The notes under the pieces were generated by a model, which was not told the origin of the DNA, ran no database searches, and saw nothing but the letters and a program-made list of their open reading frames with translations. This document shows, one piece after another, positions 31,777 through 44,500 of a DNA stretch of 64,000 bases (position 1 is the first letter of the stretch; every line of letters starts with the position of its first letter). Location of the stretch: contig OZ024827.1 in assembly GCA_964016985.1 (NCBI GenBank), forward strand, positions 73,480,953 through 73,544,952, given 5' to 3'. Origin of the DNA: Anodontia alba. Taxonomy: Eukaryota > Mollusca > Bivalvia > Lucinida > Lucinidae. The position numbers and the translations under genes were made by a program.

Positions 31777-31935
31777 TTAAACTTTCAACTTCTTGGCCGA
31801 TTCTTCGGTGTCCTCAACTTCCATTTGTTCCCACATTGTTATTGGTGGCGCTATAGACTGCAGTAGCTTGTTTGAAGACTTCTGACCAAACAGGGTGTTC
31901 AATAATGCTGGACCGTAACCTGTTGCTCTGTCTCC
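31777..31935 (-). CDS. NPEPL1-like exon 9 (stop)
   Basis: Acceptor TTTTAG, 53 codons in phase 0: GDRATGYGPALLNTLFGQKS then an acidic tail ending EESAKKLKV and TAA at 31777-31779. An open frame in another register over this exon is a shadow. The lysine-rich end matches the basic tail of NPEPL1 proteins. Confidence 0.9.
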   Translation of the reverse strand, partial: GDRATGYGPALLNTLFGQKSSNKLLQSIAPPITMWEQMEVEDTEESAKKLKV

Positions 31936-32701
31936 CTAAAATGCACATACATTGGTAAAAATAAACACACCATAATCTCTCTATAACATGATTGCAGGGC
32001 TTCAAAGCAATAACGGTATTCACTATTACCCAGACAGCAGGGCCTGAAAAATGGCCGGCCCAGTTGTTCAAAGTGTCATTAGCTTAACGAGCTCGTTAAG
32101 TGTCATTTCGTTAACTGTTTTAGCAGATGCAATACACAATATTCTGATATTTTTTGCTGAAAAAATGTGAGTAGCTTTTGCACTGCAAAAGCTACTCATA
32201 TTTTTTCAGCAAAAAATTTCAGCACATTTGCGTGTCGCTTGATGTAAATTTTAACGAATCGTTAACTAACGATGTCGTTAGCTTTGAACAACTGGGCCCA
32301 GGTTTTGGTCTGAAACTGATTTCATGCGAGCTAGACTGAATTTGACTTCAAAAGGACATCTAAAATTTGGTCCATAATTGCCATTTCCAATGAAAAAAAA
32401 AAAGGTCATTATCACCTCCATAACGGTCTGTTATCTTCAGTGAAATATGGTACCTTTTCAGCTTTCTGATCACCTTTCACAACGAAGCGCCAGTAAATTC
32501 AACAGGCTCTGTGTACTGACTAAATTACCTAGGGAGTGTCACGTACACATTGACCGATCAAATAAATATGTCAATTATGAGATTATTTTCAATGAGAATG
32601 GAAAAAAACAAACCCAAAACAGCAGTCATCTGTGTTTTGTTTATCTAGAGCTATGACTTTAATGAAGGGGACAAGCTGTCTATTTGTAGTATTTGGGCAA
32701 C

Positions 32702-32800
<99 letters not shown>

Positions 32801-35551
32801 GTATAATTTATCATCATCCCAACATGATAATAAGATTGTTTTTCTCATAAAGTGTATTCTCATCACTAAGCCAAGTGATGTTACAATTATGTTTACGTGG
32901 TTTCTTCATGTGGGATTGAGTGAAAATACAATTTTATGCATATATGAACAGACCAGAACTGTACTGGCACATATATGCATTCTGAGGAGAAGCTACACAA
33001 AGTTTGCTGGAAACATTCTTTAGGGCTTAGAAATTGTATCTGGCAGATAGGAACATTTTGATAAGCAGGTTGATGTCTCACAAGAGATGAGGTACCATGT
33101 TGCTTATCACTGCTAGTCGTAAAAAACAACATAAAAAAAAAAAAAAAAAAAAAAGCAAGAAATGTTGATAAGTAGTGTTTATTAGATCCCCCCACCTCCC
33201 TGCTCAGGAACCAAGACATAATGGATGGAATGGTCAGACAGATAGAAGTTTGTACGAATGGTACATCAAGTGACTACAACTAGGCGCACTTGTAAAATTG
33301 CTAAGTTTAAAATCCTGCCATCTTGTCAAAAAAAAAAAAAAAAAAAATCAGCATGACACATGCTCTTCTTTAATATATCTGTAACATATCTGTTAATGTT
33401 TTGAAAGATCCAACAAAAGGTGCAAGAGGAGTTGATTTCACAAAGTATACACAATTAACCATCACTGACTTGGTGTAGTTGTCCTAAAATGTGAAGTTTG
33501 TGAAGAAAAATATTTGTTCAGCATCAAATTTTCACATGCACATTTTCAATATGTCTGTAATAGATGTGTAAAGTTTTGAAAAGATCCAACAAAACTTCTA
33601 TTAAAGAGGAGTTGATTTTATGAAGTATGCACTATTAGTCATCACTGACTAGGTGCAGTTGTTGCAAAATGGCTAAGTTAAAATTCCTGCAGGCCCAGTT
33701 GTTCAAAGCGTCGTTAGCTTAACGAGCTCGTTAAGGGTCATTTTGTTAACTGTTTTAGTGGATTCCATATACAATATTCTGATATTTTTGCTGAAAAAAT
33801 GTGAGTAGCTTTTGCACTGCAAAAGCTACTCACATTTTTTCAGCAAAAAATTTCAGAATATTTGTAAATTTTAACAAATTGTTAACTAACGACATCGTTA
33901 GCTTTGAACAACTGGGCCCTGCATTTTGTCAAAAAAAAAAAAAAAAAAAGAAGAATTTTCAGCATCAAACTTGCACAAGCACATCTTCAATATGTCTGTA
34001 ACATATCTTCAATGTTTCGGAAAGACCCAACAAAAAGAGGGATGATTTCAAAAAGTATACTATTAATCATTATTGGTTAAGTTTCCGCCATTTTTGACAA
34101 GAGAGCCAATTTTTGTGACTTCCTATTTGCTTTTCTTCAGCGCAAGCCCCTTCTGAAAGGGAATCTTTTCTTGAAGGGAGAGATCAGGTCCCAAGCGGAG
34201 CAAATTCTTTCCTTTTAGAGCAGAACTGTTTTTGCAAGGAGACAAATCAATCTCACAGTTGCTTCCCCTGAAAGTGTATCTATTCCCCCTCAATCATCAT
34301 TATTCTTTTTACAGAATCTAGGATGCTTTGAACAAGATTATAATTGCCAGCACTATTTTCCCATTTAGGGCAGCACACGACAAAAGCTACAATATGACCT
34401 GTGTGACCAGCAAAGACTCAGATCAGCCTGTACATCCACTCAGTAGGGCTAGGGTCTCGTTTATCTGTCTTTGGATGACTGAGGCTGTAGAAGGCACATG
34501 GGATCAGTGAAGACTCTGATGAGACAAGTCTTATTGTAGGTTTTGTCGTGCAATGGCTGATTTTTTTTTTTGCACTTTCTGAGTTCCCATTTTTCCTGGT
34601 GCCAACACAAAATCATTCCAGTTCCTTCTTAACTTAAAGCACTAATCACAACTACAGCAGACAACACCTAGATGTTTTGTATTTTTCATCTACTTAGCAG
34701 ACAGTTCACATGTTCACATCTACCTAGCAGACAGTTCATGTCGAATCTTATGTTCTCTGAACAATAACAATATGAATTTTATAATGTCATCTGCTACAAA
34801 TGTGCTTTGTGCTTTAACGCTTAGTATGCTGAGTCAAAATTTCAGTAGACATCAATTTGGAATATTTTTCTTATTTTCTCCCAGAAAATAGGCTTGGCAT
34901 TTAATGCTAATTGTTTCCTGAGGAGACAATTTCAGGAGACAATTTGCATGAAAAGTCAAAGCCTATTTTCTAGGGAAAAATAAGATCATTTTGTCACTTG
35001 CTGAATTTGTCCAGACAGTGATAGGTTAACAGTGTTCTGGCCCCGAGGTTATTAAACTTTTTTCATGCTCAACTCAGCTGAGCATGAAATTTTCTCTGCT
35101 AATAAATATGAAAATGCCAACAATAGTTGGCATTTTCATATTTATTAGCAGAGAAATTTTCATGCTCAGCTATGTTTAGCAAGAAAGAGTTTGCAATTGT
35201 TAGTTATTTAATATATATAAGCATGAAAAATTTCATGCTCAGCTGAGTTGAGCATGAAAAAAGTTTTATAACCTCAGGGCCTGATTGAGCTTTTGCAACC
35301 ATATAATAAACCTCACTCTATACTCACCACGTGAGCTGGCGCAGCCATGTCTATATGAAGCCAAACACCAGGGAAGTCAAAACCTAGGTGAGAGCCTATG
35401 AACAATCCTGCACAAGACACCTGGGCATTGCTGCGATCCTGTAATAAAATAAGAACTAAAAAGTGAGCTTTGTCAATGAAAAGGTGTCTACAAACATTAT
35501 TGTTTTTACCTTAAATAGTCAGACATCTTACCATACTTGTCCATAAATTTG

Positions 35552-35587
<36 letters not shown>

Positions 35588-38500
35588 ATTTTACTATGTC
35601 TAGACATGTCTAAAATGCTGGATGTGTGGGAAACAGTGTAGACACTGATAAGGTATCACATTCTGCAGTATCTGACAAGGGTTTACACTGTTTGCTCAAG
35701 ACTATTTGTAGGAGGTTTATGACCCAGTCAACACTGTTAAGATCATATCGAGCCAGTCAGTTAACTTTTCCTGGACAGGTTTCGTCCTCCAAGTGGTTAA
35801 CTAATACTTGTTTTCATACTTTTGCCAGTAACTGACAACCGGCCTTCTTGAATCAGTAAAAGTGGGAAATGATTGTAGTAATTATCTCTATGAATTTTTT
35901 TTTTCACTGAAATTATATTCTAACTTGCAACTGAGGCTGGCTAATCGGACCTGAAAAGATAATCGACTATCAGTCCTGCCATTGTGATCAATAATCAATT
36001 AGTAATCACTGAAGATTTGGTAATAATTTTACCTATCTGATTGACTCTTACCATATGTTATACTTTACTGTATGCATTTGGTAAGACAAGCGTGAGCAAA
36101 CAGTGTAGACCCAGATGAGATGCTGCTAATGCGGCATCTCATCAGGGTCTACACTGTTTGCCATTCATCCAGCTATTTTAGACACAACAGTGGGTAGTAA
36201 ATTGTACTTGTCCAAATTTTAGATAAAGTATGGTAAGGAGCTGAGGTGTCTGAATACTAAGGGTAAATACAGTAAAGTAACACACAGAAATCAAATGATT
36301 GATTATAAGCAAATCTGTAATGATAGTTATTTTTGTGGAATTTATCGATCAATAAATCGATTATCCGATTAATTGTGGCAGCCTTACTTGCAACCTCTGG
36401 ATCTACAGTCAGATGCCCTACAGACTGTGCTATGTACCAAGACATTCTGTTTGCACTTTGGAAAATATGATATTGGAAATGTGCGAATTCAGATCTTCTT
36501 GCACAGCCCAGTCAACCCAATGGGGTCATGTCGAGCGCGATCAGTTTACCTAATCATACTTTTACAGGGCAGACTTCGTCTTTTAAGCGCCTAACCAGTA
36601 CTGTGACATTCTTTCGCCAGAAACTAGCAACTGAAGGGAGAGAATGACCGTAGAAAATATTTCATGATCAATCTCCATGAAAGAATGTTGCAGACCCAGC
36701 AGGGGTCAAACCCACAACCTCCTGATCACCAGTCGGATGCGCATCCAAGGTAGATGCTATGCACACAATTAACATGGAAGAATGTTGCTGACCTAGCGGG
36801 GGTCGAACCTGCAACCTCCTGATCATCAGTCAGACCTGCATCAAACTGAGCCACTGAGGCTGGCTTCATAGTCCACCACTGGTTTTTAAAACCTACTGAT
36901 CAGCTGCTAATACCAGTAGTTAACTTGTAGAAAATGTATCCATTCTTATTTTAGCCCTCTTCCAGGTACTTCTTCATAGCTCCAGACAGGTGCCCTATTT
37001 CTTATTTCTCCAAAAAAACATATATTGTGGGTACTTATCAGAAGTGCCTCAATGAGGCACTTCTAATAAGTACCCACAATATATGTTTTCATGGAGAAAT
37101 AAATATCAGTATTTTTTGTTTGAAAAAAAGTGCCTTATCTGGAGGTTTGTTTGTTTGTGTTGGTTTTACGGCCCAGTCAACCCATTGGGGTCATGCTGAG
37201 TGTGGGCAGTTTACCAAACCACACGTCGAAGCGGTTAACCAGTACTGTGCACAGGCATGACTATCCAACTATTAGGTTTATGATGATGAGAAGGTTCTTA
37301 TGAACAGATATGAGACAATTATAAGACATTTAGAAACATTAAACGGAAGGAGAAGGGGCATGAAAGGGTAACTTACAGCTACTGAGTTCTTCATGTCAGC
37401 AACAACACTGCTGAATTCTGGGTAATGTAGTTCAGGGCTGTATGGCACTGGATGAACAAGATCACCTGAGTTCTGTCCTGCCTTAACACAGGCTAACTCC
37501 CAGTCTTCGTTGTTTGTCAGGATACTGGCATGGTATTTCCCTGTCAATAAACAAGGCATCAGTTAACAGTGTTCAATACTGGAGGAATCAGAATTTTCTT
37601 TCATTTCTAAATAATTAATTTTTATTTACATTTGTGTTTTCCTGCTTTCTGATTGGTGGAAAAATTTCATTCATTTCCCAATGTAACAGAAACACCTCAT
37701 GCCTCACCTATAATTGCACTACTTGTGCTAAATTCCAACAATAGAGGTAAATCAATTCACTGATAAACTCACTCACATTCAAAAGAATAAAACTAAGAAC
37801 AAGAACATAACTCATAAAAGAGTTTTCAGAGAAAACAGATGCACCCGCCCCCAGCACACTCCCTGCCCCCGCCATGAATTTTCAGTTTTCCTACTGCTGT
37901 GACCTTGAAACTTAGGTTAAGGTAACCAAAATCTAATCAGTTCTTTGTTATGTCCAAATTACATATCCATGAAAACTTGGTATGAATCCAACCACTGGTT
38001 CACAAGATATTGTGCGGACAAGAAAGTGTCACTCTGATGCCAAAGGATCCACACCAAAATCAATATGTCCCCCTCCCCGTAGGTGGGGGACATAATTATT
38101 TTTTGGTTTTACTGGGCTTTTCTATTGTATCTAAAATAAAAATAACATGTATCTTGAAAGTTTTTTGTTCTTAATTCTACCACCACTATTTTAATCTCCT
38201 TCCTGTCCATGCAAATTTGAAAGGGAATCAAGGATACAGTTTATTGGTGCTCGCTCAGGTAAACCCCAAACAAAATAAAATATTATTGCATGCTCAGACC
38301 TGTGCTTTAAATGCAAAAATTTAATGCTTTTACCATTTCTGAAAGCAAATGTATGATTATTTCAAACAGAAATTTAATTGTAAACATAGCTCTTGATAAG
38401 ATACTCTTTTTTCAATCCAAAAGTTTTGATACGAGGGTCCTGCAAAAAGTTTTGTCACTGGGTTCGGATTACTTCAGTGCTACGTTTTATCAAACATATT

Positions 38501-41500
38501 TTTATTACAAACCTTCAAAGTATTCCCCCTTTACTGAAACACATTTTTGTAACCTTTTTACCCAGTTGCGAAAAGTAGATAAATAGTCTTCTTTTGGTAT
38601 CTGTTGGAGACACTGATAAATAGTGCTGCCAAGAGAACTTCTAGACATATACTTATTTCCAGAAAGCATTTTCTTAAGCTTTGGAAATAAAAAGAAGTCA
38701 CAGGGACTCAGGTCAGGTGAATAAGGTGGATAGTTTAAAACTTTCACCTTTTCAGAAGCCAAAAAAGACTTAACAACCTCACACTTATGAGAGGAGGCGT
38801 TGTCATGTAAAAGGTGGACTCCTGACCATCCTTTGCTTGGTCTTTTCTTATTGTAAAACTCTTTCACTTTCTTCAGTACAGAATTTTTGTAGAATCGGCC
38901 AGTGACTGTATGACCAGATGGACAAGGCACTTGAACGATTAGCCCACTTGATTTAAAGAAAATTGCGTACAACATCCTTTTCGAACTTATGGTTCTCTTG
39001 GCATTAATACATGGGCGTTTTTGATCTTTTCGCTTCCATTGCTTATTATCAGCCCTTCTTTGTGGCTCAAACATGTGCACCCAGGTTTCATCCCCTGTTA
39101 GCAAGTTAAAAATAATCTGACTTTTACAGCCTTTGTATGTTTTCAAAAGTTCCCAGGCACATTTAAGGCATTGTGTCTTTTGCTCCTCAGTGAGCAAATG
39201 AGGTACCCACCTAGCGCAAACCTTTCCCAGGTCCAAACGCTTTTTCAGAATTGTTTGCACCCTGCCTTCTTATATGCCAGTACAACTAGCTATATCTTTG
39301 ACAGACAATCCCGCATTCTGTTCGACCACAATCTTTACAGCAGCGATGTTAGCCTTCATAACAGAGGTTTTAGGCTTCCAGGACAGGTATCATCTTCAAC
39401 AGAAAATTTCCCAGCTTTAAAAGCTTTAACCCACCTAAAAACTGTGCGCACTGAAATGGTCTGAGGTCCATATATACCACACAAGTCATTAAATATCTGT
39501 TTTGAATCTATATTAAACCTAATGCGGCATTTAATATAGCTACGAATTTCAGTCTTCTGGTCCATGTTCCAATGTAACAAGTAAATTGGTCAGTGTATAT
39601 GACTGCATCTATTTCAATTTGAAATAACTCGGTCAGTTGGAAAGCAATTTGCACCAAATAAACAGGCATCATTAGCTATTCAACACACCATTCAAGTGCA
39701 GTGAAGCATTTTAAAATATACCTGGGATAAAACTTAGGAAGCCTATTAGTGACAGAACTTTTTGCACGACCCTTGTATTTTTCTTATTTCTCCATGAGAA
39801 AAATATGTTGTGGGAACTTATTAGAAGCCACTCAGTGAGGCACTTTTAATTAGGGGATAACTGCATTCAAATTTGTCATTTGGGGAGGTAAATCGGCGGT
39901 TTTACGGTCGGAAATTTCGTTTTACGGCGACGCGTCAGCGGAGCCGTAAAACGTAATTTGCGACCGTAAAACCGCCAATTTACCTCCCCAAATGACAAAT
40001 TTGATCCAGTTATCCCCATTCTAATGCATTTATTCATTTTTTTCTATTGAAAAAATGTACTATTTGCACAAAACGACAAGTGCTTCGAGCTGCGTTAAAC
40101 CAAATGCCAGCCAATGAGAAGAGACGTTACGTGATGACGTCGGATTTGCGACAGTATATCGCAGAATATACCGTCGCAAATTTTTGACGTTATCCAATCA
40201 GACGTCGCGTTACATACGTGAGTGCATTAGAATATGTTTTCATGGAGACATAAGAAAAATACTTACATGATACCCGCTCTTATCTAGACCTATGTATAAG
40301 AATTGATTGATTTTTTTGGTTTCATTGGGCTATGAATAAATGAAAGGAAGGATGCTATTGTGTATGAGTGCACTACATGCGTCATGCATAGTGTCCTTCG
40401 CTTTTTGACATTCATGGCTCAATGAAACAACAATATTTACCAAATATATTTGGACCAATAATGTCTGAGCAACAGTTAGGACCCAGGCCTCCAAGTTATT
40501 AAACTTTTTGTTGGCATTTTCATACTTATTAGCAAAGAAATTTTCATGCTCAGCTATGTTTAACAAGAAAGAATTTGCAATTATTAGTAATCTGTGATTT
40601 ATTAGCAGGACAAATTTCATGCTCAGCTGAGTTGTGCATGAAAAAAGTTTTATATCCTCAGGGCCTGATCAAATAAATTCTTTCATTTTAGAATAGATCA
40701 CTTCTTTTCAGAATGGTGACAAAGCCCATTTTGAGTTATCTCCCTCCCTTGAAAGTGTATTTATTCCCCTTAAAGTTTAGATTGTAGCATTAGACCAGAG
40801 GGGTACCCAGGTAAATATTTGTCTTAGTTCTAACTGAAAACATACCTTGTGCACTCCTACATACATTGTGTACATTTCATACCTGTCTAGGTGAGGCAAT
40901 TCTAATGGTAACCCAAAACATGTTTTCATGATGAAATACAAAAACAATTCAAAACTTTTTGGTTAAAAAGGTTCTTATCCAGAGCTATGGAACTTCAAAG
41001 ATAAGAGCTGTTGCAAGACAGCATAGCTCGCATGAATCCTACTTTGCCTCTAAAACCTTTAACATGCATTTTTTCTAAGTCTGTGACCTTGACCTCAAGG
41101 TCACTCAGGAGGGTTGGGATGGTACGGCAAGGAACTCCAGACCAGTATCTAACATCAGGGCAAGTACAGTCAAGCCTGTCCTAAAGGCCACCTGTATTAA
41201 GCAATCACCTGCCTTTAATGGCCACTATTTCAGACCCCATTAAAGGCAAAAAATGGAAATCTACCTGTATTATGGGAGCACCTGTCTTAAGCAACTAGTT
41301 GTTGGCTTTCCCATAGGTGCTTGCTTATCACAGGTTTGACTGTATCTTCGATTCAAAGGTTCAGAAGATATAGCCTTTTAAAATCTTTAATCAGTGCCGA
41401 CACTGACACCGACACCATGGTGATTGCTATAGCTCTATCTGTACTTTAGTACAGGTGAGCTAAAAATGAGTGTATTTCCATGTTGTGAGCCAACAATGAT

Positions 41501-44500
41501 TATACCACAGCACATTTTGCTTATTTCTTCACGAAAACATATGTTGTGGGTACTCATTAATCTTGCTTGATCATTACCTGTAGCTATACCCTGAGCTCCT
41601 GTCAATGTTGCCATGTCAACCACAACATCAGCCTTCAAATCTTTCTGGGCATAGGCTACCTGCAATATAAAACATGCTCTCATTTTATAAAAGATGTGGT
41701 TTTCTATAATTACAGCCAAAATGCTTATGCAGACCAAACATATTTGTAATTTTAGCTGCATCAAAATTATCCGGTAAGGCTGAGGTTTCACACAAGTAAA
41801 ACTGTTTTAGCATTCTAGTAGTTTTTCTACTGACTGTTCTAAGTAACTTGATCTGTTGCAGTTCTCTGTGTTGGGGTTTCACATGTGATGTTAATTGAGC
41901 CAGCGCATGACAAAACCTACAATAAGATGTGTGATCAGCAAAGACTCAGATCAGCCTGTACATACACCCAATATGGCAAGGAATCTCCTTCATTCCTCTC
42001 TGGATAGCCCGAAGATTGAAGAAGGAAAATGCGATCAGTGAAGACTCTGATCAGACTGCATGGATACGCAGGCTGATCTGAATCTTCGCTCGTAGCACAA
42101 GTATTATTGTAGGTTTTGTCATGTTCTGGCTCAGTTTTGTCATTACTTGTTCCTCATCTCTCCTTCTTTTGGTGCCTTGGGAAGGACGTGTTTCATGAAT
42201 GTGACATTTCCAGGGTATCCTAACTGATAATTTAGCATGTTGGGTAAAAATTTTAGTATACAACATTTTGAAATATTTTATTTTTCCCACAAAATAAGAT
42301 TTGACAGCTTGTGCAAATTGACTCCTAAAGGTCAAGCCTTATTTTCTAAAGAAACAAAGGAGATAATTTTCATGAAAGTGAAATCTTATTTTCAGGGAAA
42401 AATAAGAAAAATATCATCAGTTTGTCATCTGCTGAATTTACCCATTGTGTGCCAAGTGCTTAGTAAGGTGCGGTTTTCTATTATTACAGCCCAAACTAAG
42501 AATACCATAAAACCTTCAAACTACCAAATTCTAAAAGCACGGGCCCAGACCAGGTTGCACACATGTGCAGAATGTTCAGAATCTTCATTGTTCATCATTT
42601 AGAGTAAATGAAGTGTAAAATTAAATGCCTGAACAATGAAAGACCACTCCAGCCCTACGTAGACTGATCTCGGCCTTTACTGTTTAGCAACTGGATGTTC
42701 TCTAGTGTACCAGTGTCCTTTGAAAGCTAATTTTTTTATTTTTTTTTTTAAATTTCAAGTAAAACTTCAATGACTCAAACACTGACGTCTTGTTTACCAT
42801 GGCTGATCTGAATTTGTTTTTGAGTCATTAAGAAATTCTTCTGATCGTTCAAGAAAACAAGTTAAGAAATACTTTAGAGAAATTTTTCTTACTTTATCAT
42901 GAAAATAAATATTGTTTGTACTCATTAGAATTGTCTCACAGACACAATTATTTTAAAGAAGATTGAAAAATCCATAAATTATCTCCATTTGCCTTCTAAT
43001 GATTACCCTTAGTAGCTCAAACTACACGTCTAGAACAAAGTTCCATGGTTCCAAAGATGATCGAGCCATTGAAGTTTGACAATACACTGGTCATTATTGG
43101 AAATATGTTCACCCTTGTCCTCCTGAAGCCGGTTATGCCCTGCCTTTGCAAACAGTGTAAATCCAGATCAGTTGGCTTCTTCAGAAGCCAACTGATCTGG
43201 ATCTGCACTGTTTGCCATTCAGTATTTGAATTTGTATCAACAACCTGGATCAAGTACACTGATTGGCTGAAAATTAGAAGTGGGTGTGGCATCTTAATTT
43301 ATTCAGCATGACAAGAGTTAATATTTACTTGTAGTTCCATACAAAATCCCCTACAGGCTATGCTTCCAATCAAAATTAAAAACTCATGCAGTTCCTACTG
43401 GCTTGTTACTTTTCCAAGTGCAAGCAAGTTTTTTTATTTACAAGATCTAGAATAAATAACTAATCTGTGATAGAAGGCCTTAAGGGCTGTATCTATTAGA
43501 AAAGAATTTGAATCACAGTGTGAGAAGACATACCTGACATATGCACTTAATGAAGACTCAAATCAGCCTGCACGTCTGTGCAGTCTGATCAGTTTTCATT
43601 GTCTGCATGAAGAAACTTTGCATCCTTGGCTATCCAAGATGCATCCAGTGAAGATTCAGATCAGACTGCCCAAATGCACAGGCTGATCAGAACTTTTGCT
43701 GGGTGTACATGTCAGAAGGTACATTTTCTGATTCTGCGGCTCATTTTGTGTGTGAACTGGGAGCTTGATAAAATGACATAATGTGACACAAGGGCAAAAC
43801 TGAGTTTTCATGTGTATGTACCTACAGGTCCAGAATTAGCATTTGGACTAATTGATCACTAGAGAGTGCTCTCTTGGGCCTGGTTGTTCAAAGCATTGTT
43901 AGCTTAACAAGCTCATTAGTGGTCAAAATATTAACTTTTCTAGTAAGTACAATATCTAATTCACAGGTATTTTTTGCTGAAAAAAAATGTGAGTAGCTTT
44001 TGCAAATGCAAAAGCTACTCACATTTTTTCAGCAAAAATATTAGCATATATATATACCATATTTAATGATCAAAGTTTTAATGATATATTAACTAATGAC
44101 ATCGTTAGTTTAGAAGAAACTGGGCCCCGACAATTTAAACTTTTGCCATTTGTCAGTGATGATCAGAAAGTACTTGGACAGCTGACTAATTGAAAAATTC
44201 TATTTTTAGGAACATATATATTCTCACATTTTATTTTGTTTGTGTCGAGGTTTTATGGCCCAGTCAACCCAGTGGGGTTGTCGAGCGCAGTCAGTTTACC
44301 TAACCACATGTTTACTGGGCAGGCTTAGTCCTCTAAGTGGTTAACCAGTATTGTGCACATTCTTTTGCCAGAAACTGACAACTGCCCTTCTTGAATCAGC
44401 AGAAGGGAGAGAATGACCGTAGTCACATTTTATTTTAATAGGTAAGTTGTAAAAAATGAAATACTAAGCCATCTATCTGGGTCATTTTAGATTCTTGGTA

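Noticed and set aside
31814..32071. 85-residue minus-strand frame over the last NPEPL1 exon
   Set aside because: It reads the exon in the wrong register; the true frame ends in KKLKV at 31777.
32632..32866. Ile-Tyr repeat proteins on both strands
   Set aside because: Translation of the (AT)n microsatellite.
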